Shown here: positions 19,434 through 29,432 of the stretch, one piece after another
Layout: each line of letters starts with the position of its first letter
How positions within the stretch are numbered: the first letter of the stretch is position 1
NCBI GenBank assembly: GCA_022414725.1
Contig: CM039464.1
Span: forward strand, 37,690,372-37,754,371
DNA from: Microglena sp. YARC
Taxonomy: Eukaryota > Chlorophyta > Chlorophyceae > Chlamydomonadales > Chlamydomonadaceae
Direction: 5' to 3'
Length of the DNA: 64,000 bases
The notes under the pieces: generated by a model
What the model was told of the DNA's origin: nothing
Database searches by the model: none
Seen by the model: the letters and a program-made list of their open reading frames with translations, nothing else
Translations under genes and position numbers: made by a program

Positions 19434-19539
19434 CCGTTGCTGTAAGCAAGCGCGGATTCCTGCTGCTTAAGCTTCCAAATGCTAAGTCGGGAACTCGTCG
19501 GCTCTGGTAGTGAAGTTCTGGTTGGCGTCCAGACTGGAT

Positions 19540-19860
19540 GTACCTTCCAGTTCATCCACTTAATTACACCCTGGGTCTAATCGAGCAACGATTGAAGATT
19601 CGTAACGCTTTCGTCGAGGCGTTTTCGATGGTGTGCTGCACGTTCGATTCTGGCCACAGACGAAGAAGTTGTGAAGAAATTTTTGAGATCGGCCTCGACC
19701 CCCCCCCCCCCCCCCCCCCCCCCCTTTTGGGACCCCCCCATATCTCAGCCCCCTGACACTTTTTTCCACTTTTTTCAACGGTTTCGGGTTCTACGACCAA
19801 ATCGGAGACGATTAACAGCGTGCGCCTCCCCACTTACGTTTTGATGGCCCCCCGAATGGG
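19540..19860 (+). repeat. Dispersed repeat with 28-C tract
   Basis: 'attcgtaacgctttcgtcga' and flanking sequence resemble 58480-58600, so this is a diverged dispersed repeat. The C run is at about 19699-19724. No gene seen. Confidence 0.55.
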
Positions 19861-19949
19861 ATTACATATTAAATACACAAAATAAATCGTGATATACCGG
19901 TAGTACGATATATCATGATTTCATATGAAAAATCATTCGATAATAGAGA

Positions 19950-20570
19950 CTCTGACTAGGGGTTGTGCGGTGTGTCTAACCTTGTTGCTGCCCTCATGGC
20001 TGTTCTTGCGGAAGGTGTGTCGTATACCGCGCTTTGGTATGCAGTTGCGGTATACAGTTGCCTCATCAATTGGGGTTGTACACCCTCAGGCTGTGACTGC
20101 TTTATCCTTAAGATAACTTAAGATTGAGGTAACTGGACTGCCGAATCCAAACGCGAGCTGGTTCATGGCACAGGTTGTTTTTAATCTGCCTCGAAGAAGA
20201 GATGACTGCCTTTGCCAGCTGAGTGAGCTGCCTGCCGTTTCCAAACAACCGTAACCAACAACTCGCATTTGGGCATAATTAGTCGCAACTCAGGATCGAA
20301 ATTCGCCCAAGTCCTTGAATCTCCCCGCCTAGCCCTTCCACAGGCTGGCGCCTTTGCTCCGTCGAGCTGGCAGTTCCACGTGGTACGCCACGCCGATGTA
20401 CTGATGTACGCGTTATACCTGCTACTGCATAGAGTGCTATCCCTAAATGTTGAAGGCTGAACCCTTAGGGCCTGCAACGCAGCCATTTTGCTCGCCCGAT
20501 TTGCTCCTCCGATTTGCTCCTCCGATTCGGCGGTACGCCTGAAGTCGCTACGCATGGAGGGGCGGTAAAA
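19950..20570 (+). repeat. Dispersed repeat family O, copy 1
   Basis: Shares with 54960-55640 the words 'accttgttgctgccctc', 'tggctgttcttgcg', 'gtataccgcgctttggta' and, toward the end, 'gcatggaggggcgg'. The interior differs. No convincing coding region on either strand. Confidence 0.7.
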
Positions 20571-20659
20571 ACCTTCCTTTCAAGTTTACCCGACGAAACT
20601 TTACCCCGACGAATAGAGTGAACTGATATATTTTCTTATTCTTATCACGTTTTACCTTA

Positions 20660-21085
20660 TGAATAATGAAGATATCTCGAAGAAAAAAGGAAAAGGGAGA
20701 CAAGGGTTTGCGTTAACCTCTTCGACCCTCTTCATCGCTGGCCAGCCGGCCAGCCTGTAACCGGACTGTACCTTCGCCTTCGCCGCGTGCATGAAACCAT
20801 ATATTGCGATATCTGCATCGTTTCTATCCAATCCCTGCCATTCCATCGTTCTTCGCGCATTTGCTCGGGTAGAAAAGCAAAGGAAGCTATCCTACTAGAG
20901 AAAATGCGCCAAACGATGGATTTGCAGAGATTGGATAGAAACGATACAGAAATCGCGTGGTTTCAAGCACGCGGCTGTGAGTACAGGCTGGCCGGCTGGC
21001 CAGCAACGAAGAGGGTCGTAAAGGGTCGAAAAGGTGTACGCAGACCCTGGTTTCGCTTTTCCTTTTTTCTTCAAGATACCATGAA
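20660..21085. mobile_element. Fold-back (long inverted repeat) element
   Basis: Arms at roughly 20665-20845 and 20905-21080 are imperfect reverse complements. The left arm has 'ctggccagccggccagcctg' and 'atcgtttctatccaat'; the right arm has the complements in reverse order. The unique centre is short. This is typical of a fold-back MITE; target duplication unclear. Confidence 0.8.
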
Positions 21086-21539
21086 GGTAATAAGTGTAAG
21101 TGACGTGGCATAATAAGATTGCAGTGTGCTACCAGCGGGATAAAACAAAACAGAAAACGGATACATGGGAAAACATATTCCATTATGCAGCATCATGGGA
21201 TGTTTTATCACATCCCACCTGATAGTGATGAGATATTTGATCCCTTTTTATCCATTTATCCTGTCAACATCCAGACGTGTTATCCTGTTGTATCCTTCTT
21301 TATCCTGCTTTACCCTGTCAACATTATTGGCAGAGTCTGTTTATCTGTTCAGGCAGCAAGCGGCAGCTTCACGCCCCTCCGTTTTCCATCAGCCGCGGCA
21401 TATTACATCTGACCTGTTCGTACCGACCTTCTCTCGATCGACCTTATCCCGACCGACGTCATCGTGCTGGCTTTAGGGAATCTTGTTTAGGGTGAGGATT
21501 TAATATACATCGGCCTCCCAGCGACAGCACGATTCACGA

Positions 21540-21720
21540 GAATTCTGCGGTGCCTCTCGCTTCTCGCGCCAGCCCACAGTCTGCTTCTCGTGCCAGACCA
21601 CAGCCGTGCTTCTCGCGCCAGACCACAGCCGTGCTCGGCCGTGCTTCTCGCGCCAGCCCGCAGCCGTACTTCTCGCGCCATCCCACAGCCGGCCCAGCCC
21701 GCCGAAGAGCAGCGACAGCA
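21540..21720 (+). repeat. TCTCGCGCCAGnCCACAGCCG minisatellite
   Basis: About seven units of 20-28 bp with words tctcgcgccag and ccacagcc. No gene seen in 21090-21922 otherwise. The end of this stretch is the 5' flank of the two-pass membrane protein gene. Confidence 0.85.
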
Positions 21721-21922
21721 GCTGCCGTTCGTCTTCCCTTAGGAGCTTACACTTAGCTTTAACTGAAGGATACAGCCCACAGAACTTAAGAAGAAGAGGA
21801 CGCAGCAGGAGCAGCAGCAGTCGGACCGTTGCTGATAGGATTGATAGCCAGCGCCCAGCTGGACCCGATTGTAGAATCTCCAGAAACTATACTTCAACAA
21901 AGCAGTCATATCCAGTCTAGCC

Positions 21923-22063
21923 ATGCAAGCCTTGAATAAGAGCTTCAATGAACAGAAGGCAGTACTAGACATCGAGGTGCATAGTGTGACTCCAAAGAAG
22001 AAGGATGCAGATTTGGAGAAAGGAGAGAGAGGAGGCAGTTTCTTTATAGCACATCTGAAAAAG
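21923..22063 (+). CDS. Membrane-protein gene, proposed exon 1
   Basis: ATG then 46 codons (MQALNKSFNEQK ... FFIAHLKK) ending AAG|gtgggc. Hydrophilic and Lys/Glu-rich, as expected for the cytoplasmic tail before helix 1. Phase 0 matches the next exon. The link to exon 2 across 1.9 kb of MITE-rich intron is inference. Confidence 0.55.
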
Positions 22064-25000
22064 GTGGGCTGCTGATTTCTGGGGGAGCTGTGGTAGTCAT
22101 GGTTTTATTCGATAGCAGGGTCTATTACCCTGCAGGCTGCTCACTGTCGACGTGTTGAGTAGGCATGGGTAGTATATACACTACTACACCACACTCCTGA
22201 GGACCGAACACATGAGCATGAGTCATGAGTAGGGAACGGCAACATGATATCACATTATATCATGTCATCATATGATATCAAATGATCATATGATGCCTGC
22301 AGTCTGACTAGGCTAAAGTTACCATGTCTATACAGTATCATATCAGATCATATGATGCCGACAGTCTGACTAGGCTAAAGTTACCATGAATTTACGATAT
22401 CATATGAGATCATATGATGCCAGCAGTCTGACTAGGCTAAGGTTACCATTTACATACAATATCATATGATGCAATTTGTATGATATTATATGATATCATG
22501 CTCATCATGCTCACCTTCGGTCAGTATCATATGATTTCCAGTCCCTAGTCATGAGTAGGGGTCGGCAGTATGATATCATATGATATCATGTCATCATATG
22601 ATGTCATATGATATCATATGATGCCGGCGGTCTTCCTAGGTAACTTTGGCCTGGGGTATCATATCATATGGTATTAAATCATATGATTTTTGTATGATAT
22701 CATATGATATCATACTCGTCTTTGGTCAATATCATATGATTTGCCGTTCCCTAGTCATGAGTCAGGAGTGTAGACAGTTTATTGACATGCCTTACATTAA
22801 TTAAATGATCACTGTAGCACGAACTCAGGGCCCCTGCCATTAAAACGATTGTTTGGGGTTCAGTTAATCAATGCCTTTTTTTGTTAAGCCCTTCCTACCA
22901 TGGTTGGGCAAGTCCCTCTAGTCTATTTGGCCTACCCCTGGACTGTAACATACATAGCCTGCGTCCTGTGACACAACAGACCCTTCCTTCTGGTCAACGG
23001 ACCCTCCCCACGTTGCGTCCTGCGACGCAATGGACTCTTCATATTTTGGGCATACCTTGGATATCAGATTTCAGATGCAGTCAGGGTACTTCCAAGCGCG
23101 TGCTTTTGAGCGCTGGCCTGCTGCCTATTTGAGCTCCATCGCGCGTTTCGCGCAGTTTTTTGCACCCCCCTGTGGGCGCAGCAATCAATTTTTGCGCTTT
23201 TTGCACTACAAAGCGCAGTTTTTTGTTTTCAAGTGCGCTAAAGCGCTGGCCAATTTGGTCAATGGAAGTACCCTGGATGCAGCAGTTAGCTTCATGTGTG
23301 GCTAGAGTACAGGAACAGGGAGCCTCCTAGAAGCTGCTATTCGTGGCTATAACAAGAAAGAGTTGCGCTTGGGCCCGTCCGGAGGGTCGTCGACCGGCAC
23401 AGTAACTGGTATCTAAATGGGATGTTGGCTTGAGCAGCGCATCCTTACGATCCGGTTCCCTTAATCTCACTGGGCACTTAAAGGTCATTGTGACAATTTT
23501 TGGATGTTTAAATTTTCATTTTGTTTTTACATTTTTTCTTTTCCAAGAAAGAGTGGCACTGAATATCCAACTCTACAACCCGAGGGGGGGGCAAGAAAAA
23601 AGCTGCCGTACCACATCTTAGCTTTGGATAGAGCTTGTCCTCAAACTATAAAAAACAAAAGTGCTACAACCCATTTATTTTTATTTTTTGTGAAAGGTAT
23701 TTTACCCCAGGGGGTGGGTCCCCCTACACAAATCAGTGGCACAGAAGATTCAGTTCGAATGGCGTTGCCACTCCTACAAAAGAGTAGGCGCACTTAAGGG
23801 CGGTGGGAGAAACCGGCCCTCGACCAAACGAATATTCACCACAACCCCTATTGACCACTACCCCGATTGACCACTACCCCTATTGACCACTACCCCGATT
23901 GACCACTACCCCTATTGACCACTACCCCTATTGACCACTACCCCTATTGACCACTACCCCTATTGACCACTACCCCTATTGACCACTACCCCTCTGCAGA
24001 TCGCTCGGAAGCTGGACCTCTACTCTATCCAGGAGGTTCCTCACTCCCTCGCCGCATCTGCCGTGTCACTCCTAATCTTGATTGGGGTGCTAGTGTACAC
24101 CATTATTATCGTGTACCAGTACGTTCACCAAGGCCGAACCAGAACGGCAGAGGTGCACTGGACCCCGGGTGCTGGCCCCTTCCCGGCAGAACTGAAGTGC
24201 CTTGCCGAAAACGGCTGCTTTATCAGTAACAGAGTCTACGCCGCCTGGACTTATGGAGTAAGTGATCCAGAGTACTTGCAAGCGCGCGCTTTTGCGCGCT
24301 GGCGCGCAGCCTTTTTGAGCCCCACTGCGCGTTTCGCGCAGTTTTTTGCAACCCCCTGTGGGCGTAGCAAGCAATTTTTGCGCTTTTTGCACTACAAAGC
24401 GCAGTTTTGTTTTTTTCAAGTGCGCTTAAGTGCTGGCCAATTTGGTCAATGGAAGTACCCTTAAGTGATTGTGTCGGACTTATGGGGTGAGTGACAGTGT
24501 TTTTTATTCCAGATGTCTGTAGTCTAGGTTGAGTAGCTACTTGGGCTACTCAACCCTGATTTCAGGATAGTTGCGTAGCCAAAGCATGGCGGAGTACGAA
24601 GCGCAGAGCCTTGGGGGTCGGGGGGCAGCGCGTCTCGATATCGGGGGGTCTGGGGTATGTAGCATTCTACGGAATGGCGACGCGTCGTCGAAAAATGAAA
24701 CGCTGTTAAGTGATCGTGTCTCATTTCAAGTATTTTTATACAGGTGTGATTCGCATTTTACTGCTTATATCGTTCAGAAGAAGAGGAGAAAAATAGAAAA
24801 AAGAAGTGCAAGGGGATGGGAAGTTTCGTTTTTTTTTTTCCGTGCCAAGGATTCTGAATTTTCATTTTTCATCTGGTGACCTTTTTTTTTAGTTTTGCAC
24901 CCCAGGAGGTGGGTCTCCCTACACAAACCAGCGGCACCGAGGATTCAGTTTGAATGGCGTTGCCACTCCTACAAAAGAGTAGGCACACTAAGGGTCGGCG

Positions 25001-27898
25001 GTCGGTGGGAGATACCAAACCTCGACCAAACGAACATTCACCACTACCCTTATCGACCACGACAGACGAGCTTTGTCTAATAAAGAAGAGGAGACCGAGA
25101 AGGCTGAGAACCATCGCATCACATCGCATCACATCACATCACATCACATCACATTCAATGATTATTCAGCTCTAAACCCTAAACCCTATACCCTCACCGA
25201 ACTGAAATGATTTTGCAGCCCTAAAAATTAAACCCTAACTGAACTGAAATGATGATGCGCTCCTCCAGGTTATGGTGATCCCCTCCCAGATGAGCTGCTT
25301 CTGTCTCCAATTTTGCAGCCCTAAACCCTAACTGAACTGAAATGATTATTCAGCCCCCAAATTCTAAACCCTAACTGAGCTGAAATGATGATGCCCCCTT
25401 CCAGGTGACGGTGATCCCTAACTGAACTGAAATTATTTTGCAGCCCTGAACCCTAAACCCTAACCCTGAAATGATTATGCGCTCTTCCAGGTGACGGTGA
25501 TCCCCTCCCAAATGAGCTGCTTCTGTCTCCAATTTTGCAGCCCTAAACCCTAACTGAACTGAAATGATTATGCGCTCTTCCAGGTAACGGTGATCCCCTC
25601 CCAAATGAGCTGCTTCTGTCTCCAATTTTGCAGCCCTAAACCCTAAACCCTAACCCTGAAATGATTATGCGCTCTTCCAGGTAACGGTGATCCCCTCCCA
25701 AATGAGCTGCTTCCGTCTTACATTTGGCGAGAGCATCATCATCAACAGTGTTTTTTATTTCAGATTTCTGTAGTTCAGGTTGAGTAGCTACTTGGGCTAC
25801 TCAACCCTGATTTCAGGATAGTTGCGTAGCCATCGCATTGCGGAGCGCCAAGCGCGGAGCTTGGGGGTGTCGGGGGGCAGCGCGTCCCGATATCGGGGGG
25901 TCCGGGGGGTGTAGCATTCTACGGAATGGCGACGGAATGGCGACGCGTCGTCGAAAAATGAAACACTGATCATCAACGTGACCTACTCGACCAATCCAGA
26001 TGAGCTGCTTCTGTCTCCAATTTTGCCGCCCTAAACCCTACACCCTAACTGAGCTGAAGTGGTTATGCGCTACCCCAAGTAACGGTGGTCCCCTCCCAGA
26101 TGAGCTGCTTCCGTCTCCAATTTTGCAGCCCTAAACCCTATACCGGTACCCTACCTGAACTGAAGTAATTATGCAGCCCTGAACCCTAAACCCCAACCCT
26201 GAAATGATTATGCGCTCCTACGTCCAGGTGACGGTGATCCCCTACCAGATGAGCTGCTTCCGTCTCCAATTTGGTGAGAGCGCCATCATCAACGTGACCT
26301 ACTCGACCAATCCAGAGGACGGTCTTGATGTCATCTACAATGGCTCTGCCACCCCAGCAGACTTCCCCCCCCTGTTCGGCCTGTACCTCACCTCCCGCGC
26401 CGCCTGCCGTGTTGGGGAGCCCACGTGCAATGAGGGGGCCATGCCTATGAGCCCCCCTATTGGCCCGGGCATCAACTTCCTGGATCTCGTCGAAACCACA
26501 AACCACACCCAGAGTGGTTTCGGACACTTCCGAAGGGAGTGGTTTGTGTCCAGAGTAGACAAAGACGTGTCCGTGACTGAAGGAGTCTGTTTGGAAGCAC
26601 ACCCAGAGCTTGCCAACCCCGTGTATGTTCAGTCTTCACTGCGCTTAGCTGCATCCTACACAGAGCAGGATATATTCTATCAATCTCTATTCCTCGTGGT
26701 CATGGGAAGTGTAGGAGGCGCCTACTCCCTGTTCTTACAAATAGGAGCTTTACTCCTTGTCGTGTCGCTCATATACGACATGTATGCCAAGAACAAGGCT
26801 GCACGCCAGGTGAGTCTCCCCCCCCCCCCAACCCGACGTCTTCACTGCGCATAGCTGCGTCCTACACAGAGCAGGATATATTCCATCAATCTCTATTCCT
26901 GGTGGTCATGGGAAGTGTAGGAGGCGCCTACTCCCTGTTCCTACAGATAGGGGCTTTACTCCTTGTCGTGTCGCTCATATACGACATGCATGCAAAGAAC
27001 AAGGCTTCACGCCAGGTGAGTACCCCACCCACCCACCCACCCACACACACACCCACACACGGTCCTGGTGGTCATGGAAAGTGTAGGACGTGCATACTCT
27101 CTGTTCCAACAGATAGGGGCTTTACTCCTTGTCGTGTCGCTCATATACGACATGTATGCAAAGAACAAGGCTTCACGCCAGGTGAGTACCCCCCCCCCCC
27201 CCCCCACACACACACAACGGTCCTGGTGGTCATGGAAAGTGTAGGAGGCGCCTACTCCCTGTTCTTACAAATAGGAGCTTTACTCCTTGTCGTGTCGCTC
27301 ATATACGACATGCATGCAAAGAACAAGGCTTCACGCCAGGTGAATGCTTCCCCCCACCCCCACCCCACCCCACCCCCACCCCCACACACGGTCCTGGTAG
27401 TCACGGGTAGTGTAGGAGGCACCTACTCTCTGTTCCTACAGATAGGAGCTTTACTCCTTGTCGTGTCGCTCATATAGTCATATACGACATGTATGCAAAG
27501 AACAAGGCTTCACGCCAGGTGAATGCCCCCCCCCCCCCCCCCCACACACACCCCCCCCCCCCCCACACACACACATACACACACAGTCCTGGTGGTCATG
27601 GGGTAGTGTAGGAGGCACCTACTCTCTGTTTCTACAAATAGGGGCTTCACTCCTTGTCGTGTCGCTCATCTATGACATGTATGCCAATAACAAGGCTTCA
27701 CGCCAGGTAAGCCGGGCTTTAGTGCGAAAGGGAAGGTGTCTTTAAGTAGCACCATGGTCCTATAAAACCTGTTCCTGGTGATCATGTGCGTGGTAGCGTA
27801 AGTGGCGCCTACTCTCTGTTCCTACAAATACTCCTTGTCGTGTTGCTCATATACGACATGTATGCAAAGAACAAGGCTTCACGCCAGGTGAGTACCCC

Positions 27899-27930
<32 letters not shown>

Positions 27931-28190
27931 GACACACGGCCCTGGTGATCATGGAGTAGCATAGGAGGTGCCTACTCTTTATTCCTACAAATAGGGACTC
28001 TGCTCTTTGTCTTGTCGCTCTTATACGACATATATGCCAAGAACAAGGCTTCACGCCAGGTAAGTACCCCTCCCCACCCCCCACCCACCCCCCACACACA
28101 CATGCACACAGTCCTTGTCTTGTCACTCATAACGGTATATGACATGTATGCCAAGAGCAAGGCTTCACGCCAGGTGAGTGCCCCCCCCCC

Positions 28191-28221
<31 letters not shown>

Positions 28222-29288
28222 GTCCTGGCGATCATGCAGTAGCATAGGAGGTGCCTACTCTCTATCTTCTATACGTGGGAGCTTCACTCCTTGCCGTGTC
28301 GCTCATATACGACATGTATGCCAAGAGCAAGGCTTCACGCTAGGTGAGTGCTCCCCCCCCCACACCCCCCCACCCCCCAACCCCCCACACCCACACGGTC
28401 CTGGTGGTCATAGGGTAGTGTAGGAGGCACCTAAACTCTGTTTCTCCAAGTGGAAGCTTCACTTGTTGTCTTGTCACTCATATACGACATGTATGCCAAG
28501 AGAAAGGCCTCACGCCAGGTGAGTGCCCCCCCCACCCACACACCCACCCACACCCCCACACCCCACACCCCCCCCCCACACACACACAAACACACGGTCC
28601 TGGTGATCATGGGGAAGCATAGGAGGCGCCTACTCTCTGTTCCTACAAATAGGAGCTTTACTTCTTGTTGTGTCGCTCATATAGTCATATACGACATGTA
28701 TGCCAAGAACGAGGCCTCTCACCAGGTGAGTGCTCCCCCCCCCCCCCCCCCCCCTCTTCACCCACCCACACACGGTCCTGGTGATCATGGGGAAGCATAG
28801 GAGGCGCCTACTCTCTGTTCCTACAAGTAGGGGCTTTACTCCTTGTCTTGACGCTCATACCAGTATACAGCATGTATGCCAAGAGCTAGGCCTCCGGCCA
28901 GGTGAGTGCCCCCTTCCCCACCCACCCACCCACCCACCCCCGGTCCTGGTGATCATGGGTAGTGTAGAAGGCGCCTCCTCTCTGTTCCTACTAGTGGGGG
29001 GCTTCACTCCTTGTCTTCTCACTCATACCGGTGTGTGCGCGCAAATATGCTGCCGTTACCGCTGTAAGAACCCACTGCCCCCCCTTCCCTTCCCCCTCCT
29101 CCCCCCACCCACCCACCCACCCACCCACACCCACACGCACCCACACACATACCCCCCCCCACACCCTACACACACCCCGCCAGGCAAAAGTGGAGGCAGT
29201 ACAGTTGGAACCTTATCCTTCCGTTAGCCAGAAGACGCTTGAGGTCCTACAGGATCTAAAGATAGCTCGCATGGCTTCTGGAATAAAG
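21923..29288 (+). CDS. Two-pass membrane protein with extracytoplasmic loop (4 exons, 3' end open)
   Basis: Proposed exons 21923..22063, 24000..24257, 26228..26809 and 29184..29288, all phase 0 with GT-AG introns, 362 codons before a possible further exon. Predicted layout: charged cytoplasmic N-terminus (KKKDADLEKGER), helix 1 (LLILIGVLVYTIIIVYQYV), a loop of about 200 residues with six cysteines and sequons NVT, NGS and NHT, helix 2 (YSLFLQIGALLLVVSLIY), and a charged C-terminal tail. The family is not recognised; the N-helix/loop/C-helix topology loosely resembles Erv/ERGIC proteins or two-pass channels, but no diagnostic motif was seen. Exon 1 is linked only by phase and proximity. Introns 2 and 3 are exon-edge echo arrays. 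Confidence 0.65.
22230..22547. mobile_element. hAT-like MITE family F, copy 2
   Basis: 318 bp, start TAGGGAACGGCAAC, end TTTCCAGTCCCTA. Internal triplication of 'cagtctgactaggctaaagt' and many ATGATATCATAT palindromic words. Flanked by perfect 8-bp duplications GTCATGAG at 22222 and 22548. Confidence 0.88.
22556..22753. mobile_element. hAT-like MITE family F, copy 3 (tandem)
   Basis: 198 bp, TAGGGGTCGGCAG to TTTGCCGTTCCCTA, directly after the previous copy with one GTCATGAG between them and another after it (22754-22761): target, element, target, element, target. Confidence 0.88.
22798..22955 (-). repeat. Dispersed repeat family I, copy 1
   Basis: Reverse-strand relative of 40985-41290 and 55640-55815: words 'gtagcacgaa(c/t)tcagg', 'ccatggttgggcaagtccct' and 'tttggccta'. 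No coding content. Confidence 0.7.
22956..23040. repeat. GCGTCCTGCGACGCAA repeat
   Basis: Two diverged units of 'gcgtcctg(t/c)gac(a/g)caa..gac(c)ctt'. The same motif, inverted, is at 52560-52690. Confidence 0.6.
23082..23275. mobile_element. hAT-like MITE family B, copy 1
   Basis: 194 bp, CAGGGTACTTCC to GGAAGTACCCTG (perfect 12-bp inverted ends), target duplication GATGCAGT / GATGCAGC. The interior is rich in gcgc words ('tgcgctttttgcactacaaa'). Confidence 0.92.
23357..23520 (+). mobile_element. SINE family 2, copy 2 (head-less)
   Basis: Body matches the element at 11127-11365 ('gcccgtccggagggtcgtcg', 'tgagcagcgcatccttacga', 'attgtgacaatttttggatg'), but the tRNA-like head is missing (5' truncation). 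Confidence 0.75.
23690..23838 (+). repeat. Dispersed repeat family E, copy 1
   Basis: Words 'ggtgggtccccctacacaaa', 'gattcagttcgaatggcgtt' and 'tacaaaagagtaggc'. Other copies at 24895-25075, 29326-29380, 38845-39110 and, reversed, 50878-50990. 'gttcgaat' resembles an RNA polymerase III B box, so it may be SINE-like. Confidence 0.72.
23839..23996 (+). repeat. 17-bp minisatellite (ttgaccactacccctat)
   Basis: About nine units of 17 bp, expanded from the 3' end of the adjacent family E copy, abutting the pyrimidine tract before exon 2 of the membrane-protein gene. Confidence 0.92.
24000..24257 (+). CDS. Membrane-protein gene, exon 2 (helix 1)
   Basis: Acceptor ctctgcag|ATCGCTCGG; 86 codons; donor GGA|gtaagt. 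It encodes IARKLDLYSIQEVPHSL, the transmembrane segment, then a loop start with LKCLAENGCFISN. A family B MITE is inserted two bases into the intron, and an echo of the exon end (ggacttatgg|ggtgag) lies at about 24474-24494. Confidence 0.72.
24268..24462. mobile_element. hAT-like MITE family B, copy 2
   Basis: 195 bp, CAGAGTACTTGC to GGAAGTACCCTT, target duplication AAGTGATC / AAGTGATT. Inserted ten bases after a splice donor, leaving gtaagt intact. Confidence 0.88.
24495..24705. mobile_element. hAT-like MITE family A, copy 2
   Basis: 211 bp, CAGTGTTTTTTATTCC to AAAAATGAAACGCTG, imperfect target duplication GTGAGTGA / TTAAGTGA. It sits inside an echo of the exon 2 donor of the membrane-protein gene. 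Confidence 0.85.
24895..25075 (+). repeat. Dispersed repeat family E, copy 2
   Basis: Well-preserved copy ('aggaggtgggtctccctaca', 'aaccagcggcaccgaggatt') followed by a catcaca microsatellite at 25105-25155. Confidence 0.75.
25165..26227 (+). repeat. Echo array of the 5' edge of membrane-protein exon 3, with telomere-like spacers
   Basis: About seven copies (near 25265, 25405, 25490, 25585, 25680, 26085 and the real one at 26228) of the acceptor plus 'gtgacggtgatcccctccca', the VTVIPSQMSCF coding start. They are separated by CCCTAAACCCTAAC spacers and 'tgaactgaaatgattatgcg'. The copy at 25683-25745 extends about 65 bp into the exon and has been split by a family A MITE. Confidence 0.93.
25746..25968. 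mobile_element. hAT-like MITE family A, copy 3 (inside an exon echo)
   Basis: 223 bp, CAGTGTTTTTTATTTC to GAAAAATGAAACACTG, with a perfect 8-bp duplication ATCATCAA. Removing element and one duplication restores an echo of exon 3 (GES.IIN.VTYSTNP region), so it landed after the echo was made. Confidence 0.95.
26228..26809 (+). CDS. Membrane-protein gene, exon 3 (loop and helix 2)
   Basis: Acceptor tccag|GTGACGG; 194 codons; donor CGCCAG|gtgagt. It begins VTVIPYQMSCFRLQFGE, holds the sequons and cysteines (AACRVGEPTC) and ends with helix 2 and YAKNKAARQ. It is the only copy open throughout. Seven or so 5'-edge copies precede it and about 13 3'-edge copies follow it. Confidence 0.8.
26820..29060 (+). 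repeat. Echo array of the 3' edge of membrane-protein exon 3 (about 13 copies)
   Basis: Units of 110-190 bp repeat the helix 2 coding end (GSVGGAYSLFLQIGALLLVV ... NKASRQ) with the cag|gtga donor, separated by poly-C/CCCA/CACA spacers. Copies end near 27015, 27182, 27340, 27519, 27706, 27888, 28060, 28174, 28343, 28520, 28725, 28902 and about 29040. The first is longest and includes YTEQDIF. Many are still open. Inside most, 'ctacag|ata' could act as an acceptor, making a 23-codon phase-0 cassette. Confidence 0.95.
29184..29288 (+). CDS. Membrane-protein gene, exon 4 (C-terminal tail)
   Basis: Acceptor cccgccag|GCAAAAG; 35 codons (AKVEAVQLEPYPSVSQ ... RMASGIK), in phase with exon 3, ending at a possible AAG|gtaaat donor. 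If not spliced there, the frame runs 24 codons into a dispersed repeat before a stop, so a further exon beyond is likely. Confidence 0.62.
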
Positions 29289-29325
29289 GTAAATGGATTA
29301 CAATGCTTTTTATGTAAGGAATTTC

Positions 29326-29380
29326 ACCCAGGAGGTGGGTCTCCCGACACAAACCAGTGACACCAAAGATTCAGTTTAAT
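29326..29380 (+). repeat. Dispersed repeat family E, fragment
   Basis: Short copy ('acccaggaggtgggtctccc', 'aaaccagtgacacc'). Reading frames of the preceding exon run into it. Confidence 0.65.
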
Positions 29381-29432
29381 ATATTAGATTTGATGAATAA
29401 TAATATTTCTTTGAATATTATTATATTACATT

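Noticed and set aside
21550..21920. Arg/Ser-rich ORF before the membrane-protein gene
   Set aside because: It lies mostly in a tctcgcgccag minisatellite, with no convincing start or domain.
8960..29060. CRISPR-like direct repeats
   Set aside because: The arrays lack constant-length unique spacers and sit in introns of eukaryotic genes.
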